Below are positions 34,731 to 43,652 of a stretch of DNA of 64,000 nucleotides, piece after piece (positions within the stretch are counted from its first letter, which is position 1; every line of letters begins with the position of its first letter). Source of the stretch: JBMOKU01 sp049324315. Its GTDB lineage: Bacteria > Bacillota > Clostridia > Peptostreptococcales > Thermotaleaceae. Under the pieces are notes generated by a model. That model did no database searches. It had not been told where the DNA came from and worked only from the letters and a program-made list of their open reading frames with translations. Made by a program: the position numbers and the translations under genes. The stretch spans positions 84,037-148,036 of the forward strand of contig JBMOKU010000073.1 of NCBI GenBank assembly GCA_049324315.1, read 5' to 3'.

Positions 34731-34858
34731 AAAGATTAGAAAATTCCCCTTTTCTCCAGGACTGTAAAACATGCTTTGTCGGTATATCCTCGGCAAAATT
34801 ATTTTCCGTTTAAAAAGGGGCTCTACACCAAAATTCTAATTAAATAAATGCTGCTAAA

Positions 34859-34888
34859 AAAACCGTGGATAACATTATCCGCGGTTTT
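34859..34888. terminator. bidirectional intrinsic terminator
   Basis: 14-bp stem with one G-T pair (34859-34872 with 34875-34888), with A and T flanks. It separates convergent genes. Confidence 0.75.
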
Positions 34889-35042
34889 ACTTAGTTTTCT
34901 TACCATATTAACCATGCTGTTTATTTAACTCTGTAAGATTCGATTTTTCACTCGGAAGAGGCTTTTTATTCTCCATAAAATCGAAGCAAGAAACGTAATG
35001 GAAAAAGCAGGGAGACAAGTTGCCTGTTCCCAGTCCTCCATC

Positions 35043-36518
35043 TTAGGTACCGCAAAAGGTTCGGTAAGGACAGGTTGATGGCGCAGGCAGCGTAGCGTAA
35101 TCAGCCTGTTCAGGAGAATGGGCATAAGGTTTTGAAAGAACACCAAGAAGCTGTTCCATCATGCTGTAGTCTCCTTGTTTCACGGCGGCTTCCAGCGCCT
35201 CTTCTACCCGGTGGTTGCGGGGAATTATCGCAGGATTGGAGTTTCGCATCAACTGCTGGGAGGAGGCTTTCGGTTCCTGCTGCCTGCCTAATCTCGCCTG
35301 CCACAGTTCATACCACTGAGTAAATTCCGTGGTGCCAGACAGGACCGTATCCTCCGTCTTATCAAAAGTTAATGCGCGGAAGGTATTGGTATAGTCCCCG
35401 CCATACTTCTTCATCATACGGAGGATGCCTTCAATAAGAGATTCATCCTCTGGCTCTTCGTTAAATATTCCCAGTTTTGCGCTCATTCCCGCCAGCCAAT
35501 TACAATGGTACAACTCATTAAACTGGGAAATCGCATCCTGGGCCAGTTTGACAGCCTGCTCTTTATCGACATGCAGCAGCGGTAATAGGGTTTCAGCAAA
35601 TCTCGCCAGATTCCATGCAGCAATACTCGGCTGATTACCGTAGGCATAGCGGCCGTAAGTGTCAATGGAACTAAATACCGTTGCCGGGTCATAGGTATCC
35701 ATGAAGGCACAAGGACCATAATCAATGGTTTCTCCGCTAATGGTCATGTTGTCGGTATTCATCACCCCATGGATAAAGCCAACCAACTGCCATTTGGCGA
35801 TCAGTACGGCCTGACGTTTGACTACTTCCCGAAGCAGCGAAAGATATCTATTCTCATCAGCTTCAACGTCTGGAAAATGACGATTTAGCGTATAGTCAGC
35901 CAGATCTCGCAGTTCCTCAACCGTACCCCATTTTGCAACGTATTGAAAGGTACCGACGCGCAGATGACTGGCAGCCACACGGGTCAGTATTGCACCTGGC
36001 AGGTCGGTTTCTCGAATTACCGGCTCACCGGTTGTCACCACCGCTAGACTACGGGTGGTAGGAATACCAAGGGCATGCATTGCTTCACTGATGATGTATT
36101 CCCGCAGCATCGGTCCAAGTGCCGCTCGACCATCACCCCGGCGAGAATATGGTGTTTTGCCTGAACCCTTGAGCTGAATATCAAACCTTTCACCTAAAGG
36201 CGTGATCTGTTCGCCAATCAGTAGAGCCCGCCCGTCCCCTAACATCGTAAAATGCCCAAATTGATGTCCCGCATAAGCTTGGGCAAGGGGCAAAGCGCCT
36301 TCAGGAATCCGATTGCCAGCAAGCACCGCTACACCCTCTTCACTTTGCAGTTCCTGGACGTTCAATCCCAAGGATGCTGCCAACGGATGATTGAGAACGA
36401 TCAACTTCGGTGAGTGTACAGGGGTTGGGTTGAGTCTGGCAAAAAATGATTTCGGCAGCCGCGCATAACTGTTGTCTAAATTCCATCCTGTTTCTATTAT
36501 TGCTTTTACCTTTGTCAT
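35043..36518 (-). CDS. selO: SelO/YdiU protein adenylyltransferase
   Basis: Protein of 491 residues with the SelO pseudokinase-fold signatures: QAYAGHQFGHFTMLGDGRA, FDIQLKGSGKTPYSRRGDGR, HLRVGTFQYVA, GVMNTDNMTISGETIDYGP. Full length, ending in YRTFCGT. SelO transfers AMP from ATP to Ser, Thr or Tyr of target proteins and is tied to redox stress. The gene is visibly richer in GC than its neighbours and may have been acquired. AAAGGAG lies before the ATG. Monocistronic. Confidence 0.95.
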   Translation of the reverse strand: MTKVKAIIETGWNLDNSYARLPKSFFARLNPTPVHSPKLIVLNHPLAASLGLNVQELQSEEGVAVLAGNRIPEGALPLAQAYAGHQFGHFTMLGDGRALLIGEQITPLGERFDIQLKGSGKTPYSRRGDGRAALGPMLREYIISEAMHALGIPTTRSLAVVTTGEPVIRETDLPGAILTRVAASHLRVGTFQYVAKWGTVEELRDLADYTLNRHFPDVEADENRYLSLLREVVKRQAVLIAKWQLVGFIHGVMNTDNMTISGETIDYGPCAFMDTYDPATVFSSIDTYGRYAYGNQPSIAAWNLARFAETLLPLLHVDKEQAVKLAQDAISQFNELYHCNWLAGMSAKLGIFNEEPEDESLIEGILRMMKKYGGDYTNTFRALTFDKTEDTVLSGTTEFTQWYELWQARLGRQQEPKASSQQLMRNSNPAIIPRNHRVEEALEAAVKQGDYSMMEQLLGVLSKPYAHSPEQADYATLPAPSTCPYRTFCGT

Positions 36519-36753
36519 CGTATCTCCTTTCCTCCTTCTATCTTTTTATATCCCAGCTTTTTCTTTTACATAAAACAAAATCATAGGTATTCTATGATAT
36601 TTTTAATTATCTGCTTTCTATACGCAACGCAAAGCAGCCCCTTTTAGTGTCTGCTTCTGCCAATTTATTATACCTTTTCCACACAAAGATGGTGCCCTTT
36701 AGGTATTTTAAGGTATGTACTAAAATTATAGAAAAGCGTGATTTCAAAAAGAG

Positions 36754-36775
36754 GGCCGAGGCTCTTGCCTCGGTC
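36754..36775 (-). terminator. intrinsic terminator of the NlpC/P60 repeat gene
   Basis: 9-bp stem with one G-T pair and a TCTT loop, followed on the minus strand by CCTCTTTTTG. Confidence 0.8.
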
Positions 36776-36799
36776 TAGTTAGATTATTGCTATTATTGT

Positions 36800-39160
36800 T
36801 TAAAGTAATCGTCTTGCTCCCAAGTATCGTTCGCTCCAATACTCGTGATATTTCAAGTTTCTTTCTTTTACCCCTGTACTTGTAAGTATGATAAATGAAC
36901 CTTCCCCTGCATATATACCTGTCATCGATGGTATATCTTCGGATAGATTGCTTCTAAAAAACATAAGATCCCCTTCTTCCAGTGCATCAGGTGAGATTGC
37001 TTGACCTAAATTCCATTGCTCATAGGCGTTAGCGGGTAGTTGTAAATGAATATCCGGTGCTTCATAGAATACCTTTTGTACAAATTGTGCTGTTGTGTAG
37101 TCTTCAAATGAAACATCTATATATTCTTTAGCCTTAATGACAGCAGAATGGGTATTTTCGATTTTTTCATATCGTCTTGCCCCAACATATCTTGGAGTCC
37201 AATAACTATCTGAGATATTAAGATCACGAATTGCTACCCCTTCATATTCTGTTTCGATCATATACTGCCCATTGCCAATATATAATCCTGGCAGCAGTAC
37301 CTTGTCGGATCCTTCGAAGAATAGAACATCTCCAATATTTAAATCTTCCCTTTCTATTTCATTTCCTAAAGCCCATTGTTGAAATGAATATCTTGGCAGA
37401 TCAATATCTAAACCTGCTTTCATAACATATTGTATAAACCCGGAGTAATCAAAGCCTTCTATGGTATTTCCTCCTGCTAAGTAAGGTACACCCAGGGTTT
37501 TATATGCTTCTTCAACTACCCTGGAGTCCAACCTCAAACTAAGGGAGTCAAAGCGCTTTACTTCTAAATAGCGATCCAGCAAATATTGTCCTAAATAGCT
37601 GATTGTAGTCATACCTTCGTCACCAGATGCATGAATGATATAATTATTTCCCAGATAAATTGCGGCATGATGTGTTTTCCCGTCCTGCTGCCATTTTCCT
37701 TTAAAATAAATCACGTCTCCAGGGCGCTTGTTTTCAAAATCGATCGTTTCGCCTACTACAGCTTGTTTATAAGTTATGCGAGGCAAATAAATCTTTTTAG
37801 CATCTCTAAAGACTGTCTGAACTAAATAAGAACAGTCAAAACCATCAATGGTCTCGCCACCTAACAAATACGGAGTTTCAACATATTTCATTGCTTCTCG
37901 AATAACTACATTCTCGTGTTCCCTATAATTTTCAGGCTGAGAATAATATATATCTGTCTCCGTTAGTCGTTTTGCGCCTACATATATATCTGACCAATAC
38001 TCACTCTCAATATCCCTTTCCGCAACCCCTTCTGTAGTTTGAACGATAAACATACCATTTCCTCTATAAATGCCAGGTATAAGACTTCTTCCCTGGAAAA
38101 ACACCAAGTCTCCCGGTTGAAGGTCTTCTTTAGAAATGGATTCGCCTACTTCATAGATCCTATCGGAAAAGACAGATAGTTGTATGTTGAGGATCTCTTT
38201 AAAAACATAACGTACAAAATTAGTTGTATTAAAGCCTTCGGTTGGTGATTTCCCTTCTGGGTTATAGGGTGTCCCAAGCAAGTTCATAGCCTTTTCTACA
38301 ATTGGATTGCTTACGACGGATTCCTCAATAATATTCTTCGTAAACCGTCTTGCTCCCAGCAGCCTGGATTTCCAATAATCACTTGTTTCGAGGTCTACTA
38401 CAGCAACTCCATTTGTTGTAACAATAGCAAAAATACCATTGTCTATGTAAATTCCCGGTAGTCGTACACTGCTGCCTTGAAAGAATAGTACATCACCGGA
38501 TTCAAGATCAACCGTATCTACTTCCAGACCTACTCGCCATTGTTCGTTCGATGTTCTTGGAAAATCCAGTTTGTATACTTCACGAAAAACGTATTGTACA
38601 AAGCCTGAATGATCAAAGCCATTTGGATCATTACCTCCAAGCTCATAAGGAGATCCTACTAATTCAAGGGCTTTTACGGCTGCAGGATTTAATTCATTCG
38701 CTATATTTGTGTAGCGCCTTGCACCTTTATACCGATCCCTCCAATAGGAATCTTCTACTATATCTCGTTTTACTACACCTTCATTAGTTGCTACAACGAT
38801 AATGATATTATCGCCTTTATATATTGCCGGTATTAGGTTGTCGCTTCCAGTAAAGAAAAGAACATCTCCAGGCTGTATTTCACTACGTTCTATAGGTTCA
38901 CCCAGTTTCCATAACTGTGAAGGCGATCCCGGGAGGACTATATTCTCTTCCTCTCTAAATACATACTGAATAAACCCAGTGCTATTAAATCCTTCCTGTG
39001 GTGTATTTCCCCCTTGTTTAAAAGGTTTGCCTATTAAACTTTCTGCAAGTAAAACCGTTTGAATTTCTGCCTCATTATTATAACCATAGGATGGGACTAT
39101 AAAAATTAACAGAATCAATAGGACTAACCGCATGACATTTCGTTTTTTCAATGGGTTCAT
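36800..39160 (-). CDS. exported protein of six tandem NlpC/P60-like repeats, one catalytic
   Basis: Protein of 786 residues: a signal peptide (1-26) and six repeats of 115-130 residues, each with a GxPY, GF..., QPGDVLFF and GIYxGNG pattern. Only repeat 4 has the NlpC/P60 active site: Cys443 in GFDCSYLV, His498 in HHAAIYLG, His510 in IIHASG. At the Cys position the other repeats have Ser, His, Thr, Tyr and Thr, and they lack the His. NlpC/P60 enzymes cut gamma-glutamyl bonds; PgdS of Bacillus hydrolyses poly-gamma-glutamate. The location beside capBC favours that polymer. The degenerate repeats may bind substrate. Confidence 0.85.
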   Translation of the reverse strand: MNPLKKRNVMRLVLLILLIFIVPSYGYNNEAEIQTVLLAESLIGKPFKQGGNTPQEGFNSTGFIQYVFREEENIVLPGSPSQLWKLGEPIERSEIQPGDVLFFTGSDNLIPAIYKGDNIIIVVATNEGVVKRDIVEDSYWRDRYKGARRYTNIANELNPAAVKALELVGSPYELGGNDPNGFDHSGFVQYVFREVYKLDFPRTSNEQWRVGLEVDTVDLESGDVLFFQGSSVRLPGIYIDNGIFAIVTTNGVAVVDLETSDYWKSRLLGARRFTKNIIEESVVSNPIVEKAMNLLGTPYNPEGKSPTEGFNTTNFVRYVFKEILNIQLSVFSDRIYEVGESISKEDLQPGDLVFFQGRSLIPGIYRGNGMFIVQTTEGVAERDIESEYWSDIYVGAKRLTETDIYYSQPENYREHENVVIREAMKYVETPYLLGGETIDGFDCSYLVQTVFRDAKKIYLPRITYKQAVVGETIDFENKRPGDVIYFKGKWQQDGKTHHAAIYLGNNYIIHASGDEGMTTISYLGQYLLDRYLEVKRFDSLSLRLDSRVVEEAYKTLGVPYLAGGNTIEGFDYSGFIQYVMKAGLDIDLPRYSFQQWALGNEIEREDLNIGDVLFFEGSDKVLLPGLYIGNGQYMIETEYEGVAIRDLNISDSYWTPRYVGARRYEKIENTHSAVIKAKEYIDVSFEDYTTAQFVQKVFYEAPDIHLQLPANAYEQWNLGQAISPDALEEGDLMFFRSNLSEDIPSMTGIYAGEGSFIILTSTGVKERNLKYHEYWSERYLGARRLL

Positions 39161-39335
39161 TTTTAAAATCCACCTACTTTACTAAATTTCACTAGAATTT
39201 GCAGCAGTTGACTAACTAAACATTGAAATTCAGACAATAAAAAATTAGTCATTTAAGAATAAACTCGTCAGGGTATAGGATTTATGGTCAAGCTGAGGTT
39301 GCTAAGTTGCTTCTTGACAAAAGAATTCATTTCAT

Positions 39336-41132
39336 TTAGTTTTGACTAGATGATTTAATAAACCGATATACCAAATAGATAAGAAGTGCAAGGATAATTA
39401 TTCCAATTCCTAAGGTTTTTTGAAGTTTTTTTAAAACATTTTTTTGTATTAATGGATTTACCGTGGGTTTGGCTGTGTTTGTTTGCCCAATGCTATTGAT
39501 TTTTTCATATCGTCTTGCTCCAACATATCGTGGAGTCCAATAACTATCTGAGATATTAAGATCACGAATTGCTACACCTTCATATTCTGTTACGATCATA
39601 TACTGCTCATTTCCAATATATAATCCTGGTAGTAGTACCTTGTTGGATCCTTGGAAGAATAGAACATCTCCAATATTTAAATCTTCCCTTTCTATTTCTT
39701 TTCCTAAAGCCCATTGTTGAGATGAATATCTTGGTAGATCAATATCTAAACCTGCTTTCATAACGTATTGTATAAACCCAGAGTAATCAAAGCCTTCTAT
39801 GGTATTTCCTCCTGCTAAGTAAGGTACACCCAGGGTTTTATACGCTTCTTCAACGACTTTTGAATCGAGTCTCAAACCAAGGGAGTCAAAACGCTTTACT
39901 ACCGCAAGGCGGCCGAGCCAATATGGCCCTAAATAGCTGATTGTAGTCATACCTTCGTCGCCAGATGCATGAATGATGTAATTATTTCCTAGATAAATAG
40001 CAGCATGTGATATTTCTTTCTCCGATTTTCCTTTAAAATAAATCACGTCTCCAGGGCGCTTGTTTTCAAAATCGATCGTTTCACCTACTACAGCTTGTTT
40101 ATAAGTTATGCGGGGCAAATAAATGTTTTTGACATCTCTAAAGACCGTCTGAACTAAATAAGAACAGTCAAAACCATCGGTTGTCTCGCCACCTAACAAA
40201 TAAGGTGTTCCTATATATTTCATTGCTTCTCGAATAACTACATTCTCATGTTCCCTATAATTTTCAGGCTGAGAATAATATATATCTGCCTCTGTCAGTC
40301 GTTTTGCACCTACATAGATAGCTGACCAATACTCACTCTCAATATCCCTTTCCGCAACGCCTTCTGTAGTTTGAACGATAAACATACCATTTCCTTTATA
40401 AATGCCAGGTATAAGACTGCTTCCCTGGAAAAACACCAAGTCTCCCGGTTGAAGGTCTTCTTTAGAAATGGATTCGCCTACTTCATAGATCCTATCGGAA
40501 AAGACAGATAGTTGTATGTCGAGGGTTTCCTTAAAAACATAACGTACAAAATTAGTCGTATTAAAGCCTTTGGTTGGTGATTTCCCTTCTGGGTTATAGG
40601 GTATCCCAATCAAGTCCATAGCCTTTTCTAAAATTTCAAGGGTTTTTACGGCTGCAGGGTTTAATTCATTCGCTATATTTGTATAGCGCCTTGCACCTTT
40701 ATACCGATCCCTCCAATAGGAATCTTCTACTATATCTCGTTTTACTACACCTTCATTAGTTGCTACAACGATAATGATATTATCGCCTTTATATATTGCC
40801 GGTATTAGGTTGTCGCTTCCAGTAAAGAAAAGAACATCTCCAGGCTGTATTTCACTACGTTCTATAGGTTCACCCAGTTTCCATAACTGTGAAGGCGATC
40901 CCGGGAGGACTATATTCTCTTCCTCTCTAAATACATACTGAATAAACCCAGTGCTATTAAATCCTTCCTGTGGTGTATTTCCCCCTTGTTTAAAAGGTTT
41001 GCCTATTAAACTTTCTGCAAGTAAAACCGTTTGAATTTCCGCCTCATTATTATAACCATAGGATGGGCTTTTAACAGTTAACAGGATCCATAGGACTAAC
41101 CATATGACAGTTAGTTTCTTAAATGGGTTCAT
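39336..41132 (-). CDS. membrane-anchored paralogue with four NlpC/P60-like repeats, one catalytic
   Basis: Protein of 598 residues: a signal peptide, four repeats and a C-terminal hydrophobic anchor (ILALLIYLVYRF, then SSSQN). Repeats correspond to numbers 1, 3, 4 and 5 of the downstream paralogue; 2 and 6 are missing. The catalytic repeat keeps Cys323 (GFDCSYLV), His376 (ISHAAIYLG) and His388. The first repeat is almost identical in DNA to that of the paralogue, so duplication or gene conversion is recent. It is probably a surface-bound gamma-glutamyl hydrolase, while the other copy, lacking an anchor, would be released. Confidence 0.85.
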   Translation of the reverse strand: MNPFKKLTVIWLVLWILLTVKSPSYGYNNEAEIQTVLLAESLIGKPFKQGGNTPQEGFNSTGFIQYVFREEENIVLPGSPSQLWKLGEPIERSEIQPGDVLFFTGSDNLIPAIYKGDNIIIVVATNEGVVKRDIVEDSYWRDRYKGARRYTNIANELNPAAVKTLEILEKAMDLIGIPYNPEGKSPTKGFNTTNFVRYVFKETLDIQLSVFSDRIYEVGESISKEDLQPGDLVFFQGSSLIPGIYKGNGMFIVQTTEGVAERDIESEYWSAIYVGAKRLTEADIYYSQPENYREHENVVIREAMKYIGTPYLLGGETTDGFDCSYLVQTVFRDVKNIYLPRITYKQAVVGETIDFENKRPGDVIYFKGKSEKEISHAAIYLGNNYIIHASGDEGMTTISYLGPYWLGRLAVVKRFDSLGLRLDSKVVEEAYKTLGVPYLAGGNTIEGFDYSGFIQYVMKAGLDIDLPRYSSQQWALGKEIEREDLNIGDVLFFQGSNKVLLPGLYIGNEQYMIVTEYEGVAIRDLNISDSYWTPRYVGARRYEKINSIGQTNTAKPTVNPLIQKNVLKKLQKTLGIGIIILALLIYLVYRFIKSSSQN

Positions 41133-41232
41133 TTTAAAACCATCCTCTTTATTGACTAATTTTGATAAATATCGACATCATAAGTACATACTATTATAAT
41201 AGAAACATATACATTTATCGTAAAGTGAGTTG

Positions 41233-41922
41233 ATGGATATGTTTCTAAAGAGCGTATGCAGTTTTTTAAGTTCTACACGACTTTTTGCTTGTTGTTGTCT
41301 GATAACTTTGATATTTGCTCAATCAACTACTGCAGCTTCTGTTGACATTTATCGCAATTTCAAAGAGTTAAGTTTAAATACAGTGGAAAATGTCGACTAT
41401 AAAATTGAAACGAACGTGACAGATTCTGATGTTATCATTATTGCCATTCATGGAGGGAAAATTGAAAAAGGTACCACCGAATTGGCTTATGCCTTATCTT
41501 CCCATAATAATTATAACTATTATTCATACACAGGTTTAAAAAGCAAAGATAACGCTACATTACATATTACTTCAGAAAAATTTGATGAACCAACTGCATC
41601 AGAAATGGTTTCTAAATCTAAAACAACATTATCCATCCACGGTTGTTCCGGTTCAGAAGAATTCACCTATATTGGAGGCCTGGACACTGAATTGGGAAAC
41701 AAAATAAAAGAATCCCTGACTAAGTATGGTTTTACTGTGTTAGATCCTCCAAAGAATCTGGCCGGCATATCGCCAAACAACATAGCGAATAAGAATATGA
41801 GCGGCCGGGGAGTACAGATAGAAATATCAAAGGGCTTAAGGACACGGTTTTTATCCAGTAATAATGATCGATTGAAAAGCTATATTTTAGCAATAAGTGA
41901 GGCAGTCAACAGTATTCAATAG
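41233..41922 (+). CDS. exported poly-gamma-glutamate hydrolase (PghP/DUF867 family)
   Basis: Protein of 229 residues with a hydrophobic signal segment (about residues 16-35). It has the family's conserved residues: IHGGKIEKGT, LHITS, SIHGCSG and GVQIEISKGLR (His74, Glu79, His112, His137, Glu198, counting from the TTG at 41230). Phage PghP of this family is a zinc enzyme that cuts gamma-polyglutamate. It is divergent from the NlpC/P60 genes and convergent with a degenerate homologue. ATG 41233 and ATG 41239 are both possible starts. Confidence 0.85.
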   Translation: MDMFLKSVCSFLSSTRLFACCCLITLIFAQSTTAASVDIYRNFKELSLNTVENVDYKIETNVTDSDVIIIAIHGGKIEKGTTELAYALSSHNNYNYYSYTGLKSKDNATLHITSEKFDEPTASEMVSKSKTTLSIHGCSGSEEFTYIGGLDTELGNKIKESLTKYGFTVLDPPKNLAGISPNNIANKNMSGRGVQIEISKGLRTRFLSSNNDRLKSYILAISEAVNSIQ

Positions 41923-41958
41923 AAGTTACTCTATAAAAATAATGGGGAAAGATATAAT

Positions 41959-42005
41959 GTAAAAAGGCTTCAAGCTACCTTTTCGTAGTTTGTCAGCCTT
42001 TTTAC
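41959..42005. terminator. bidirectional intrinsic terminator
   Basis: GTAAAAAGGCT (41959-41969) pairs with AGCCTTTTTAC (41995-42005), with an inner CTAC/GTAG stem. It lies between the two convergent PghP-family genes. Confidence 0.75.
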
Positions 42006-42029
42006 TTATACAAACAGTACTTTTCCAGG

Positions 42030-42872
42030 TTACTCTTTTGTATTTTCAATTAATTCATTAGGCGTTTTTGCGCTTTTTTCTAATATATGCTCTACTTTCT
42101 TATCAAAGTTGCGCTTTGAAGGGCTAAACATACTTAAAAACCCGTTACCGTTAGATTTAGTAATTTTCTGCAAGTGGGGAACTATTTTGGGCCAGCTTTG
42201 GCTTAGCGCTTCATTGATAGTGCCTGAATAATCATTTAATGTGCTGGAATCAGTTACGAGCTTATCTCTTAAACCTTTGGAAATAGCTATCTGAACGCCG
42301 CCAATCTGATAATTGTCATTAAACAATTTATTCTTATTCACGATATTGCTGTTCATAACCCCGGCAATGCGATCGGGAATGCTTAAAGTTTTTACATTAT
42401 ATCCTTTGGTAATAAGATGTAATCTGATCAATTCTGCCAATATTTTATTTTGACCGCCAATATATGTAATTTCCTCATCGCCGGCAGCTCCGATAACAGA
42501 AACAGTGTAATCTGAATTTCGAACCAAACTAGTGGCTGTCGGTTCGTCAAAATTGATAGCCCTTAAAAAAAGACTCCCATTATCAGTGGCTTTAAGTCCT
42601 TCAAATAGATACGTGTTATATTTACCGTACCCTTTCAATGCTTCAACTACTTCTGAAGTACCTCTTTCAATACCGCCTCCGTGGATAGCTAAAATTGTTG
42701 TATCTCTTCCCATATCCGTAGCTTTAATTGTATAGTCCGTAGCTTCTTCAGATGCATATAGTTCAGCAAAACTACCATAACCTGTGGTGAATGCATATGC
42801 AGTTGTACCAATACCAAATGCAAACAATACAATAAACGTTAGAATTTTAACAAAATCTTTTCTCATACTCAT
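42030..42872 (-). CDS. PghP/DUF867-family protein with lost active-site residues, in the cap operon
   Basis: Protein of 280 residues with an N-terminal signal or anchor segment (residues 8-28). It aligns without gaps over the core with the product of 41233-41922. IHGGGIERGT is kept (His64, Glu69), but the other three conserved positions are changed: LHITS becomes LFLRA (Phe102), SIHG becomes SVIG (Ile127), VQIEIS becomes VQIAIS (Ala196). Hydrolysis is therefore unlikely. It is the last gene of capB-capC-small protein, 12 nt after the small gene, where pgsA stands in Bacillus. A polymer-binding or export role is inferred. Confidence 0.85.
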   Translation of the reverse strand: MSMRKDFVKILTFIVLFAFGIGTTAYAFTTGYGSFAELYASEEATDYTIKATDMGRDTTILAIHGGGIERGTSEVVEALKGYGKYNTYLFEGLKATDNGSLFLRAINFDEPTATSLVRNSDYTVSVIGAAGDEEITYIGGQNKILAELIRLHLITKGYNVKTLSIPDRIAGVMNSNIVNKNKLFNDNYQIGGVQIAISKGLRDKLVTDSSTLNDYSGTINEALSQSWPKIVPHLQKITKSNGNGFLSMFSPSKRNFDKKVEHILEKSAKTPNELIENTKE

Positions 42873-42884
42873 CTTACTCCCTCC

Positions 42885-43118
42885 TTAAATAATCATAGTA
42901 AATAGATAATCTGCTGCAATAACCGCTGACATTAATCCCATTAGCACAAGTGCTTGATGGCCGGTATTTCTCTTGCTGATTTTAATAAGATACAGGCATT
43001 TTTCTTTCAATGTTAGCCCATCAAAAACCTCAAGAGCTTCATTTTGACGGGTTCCTCCAACTGCTTTCGATGTGTTCTTGTATTGTTTGCTATGTATTAA
43101 CCCGTGTAAAGTATTCAT
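42885..43118 (-). CDS. small single-pass membrane protein of the cap operon
   Basis: Protein of 77 residues: a charged N-terminal part (residues 1-50) and one C-terminal hydrophobic helix (QALVLMGLMSAVIAADYLFT). AAAGGGGGG precedes its ATG. It lies between capC and the pseudo-hydrolase gene. By place and size it recalls PgsE/CapE, the short accessory subunit of PGA synthase, but I see no sequence match, so this is an analogy only. Confidence 0.7.
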   Translation of the reverse strand: MNTLHGLIHSKQYKNTSKAVGGTRQNEALEVFDGLTLKEKCLYLIKISKRNTGHQALVLMGLMSAVIAADYLFTMII

Positions 43119-43141
43119 TTTATCCCCCCTTTCTTATTTTC

Positions 43142-43594
43142 TTATATTGTGACATGTAACAACATTGCGCTCCCATAAGTCACTGCAACCAGCAACCCGG
43201 TGCTTAAAAATGTTGTTGCTAAACCTTGACGCTGAATTGTGTTTGCCAATAATCCGGGTACAACAATGCCAACTGCCGTCAACCCAGCGATAGTACTATA
43301 ATCAGATGGTAATAGTGCATGCATCATAAACTGTAATACGATTGCTACTGTTATCGCGGCTGTGAATTTTCTTTTACCGTATAGAATTGTAACTTTGCTC
43401 ACTCCGAAATAAACGATTACATACGTCAAAACGCTGATAAAGAATGTTAAGAATATAGCCTGGGGCTGTTTTACAAGTAAAGCTAAATATCCGGGTACAA
43501 CCAAACCGGCAGGTAAAACTCCTGTAATCTCTGTAAATAGCAAGCTAAAAATTACACCCAAAACGATGACTGTGGTAATATCCGTAGTTAGCAA
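43142..43594 (-). CDS. capC: poly-gamma-glutamate synthase membrane subunit CapC/PgsC
   Basis: Protein of 150 residues, the usual PgsC length, almost wholly hydrophobic with about five membrane segments. Typical stretches are LLFTEITGVLPAGLVVPGYL and LTAVGIVVPGLLANTIQRQG. With CapB it forms the core of the membrane PGA polymerase. It starts with TTG behind AAAGGAGG at 7 nt and follows capB by 58 nt. Confidence 0.93.
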   Translation of the reverse strand: MLTTDITTVIVLGVIFSLLFTEITGVLPAGLVVPGYLALLVKQPQAIFLTFFISVLTYVIVYFGVSKVTILYGKRKFTAAITVAIVLQFMMHALLPSDYSTIAGLTAVGIVVPGLLANTIQRQGLATTFLSTGLLVAVTYGSAMLLHVTI

Positions 43595-43652
43595 CTGTTT
43601 ACCTCCTTTAATAGCGTATTTACTGAAATTCTTTTATTTCAAATTTAAGATT

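Noticed and set aside
38551..38787. Plus-strand open frames inside the NlpC/P60 genes
   Set aside because: Repeated shadow frames at matching places in each repeat simply mirror the coding strand.
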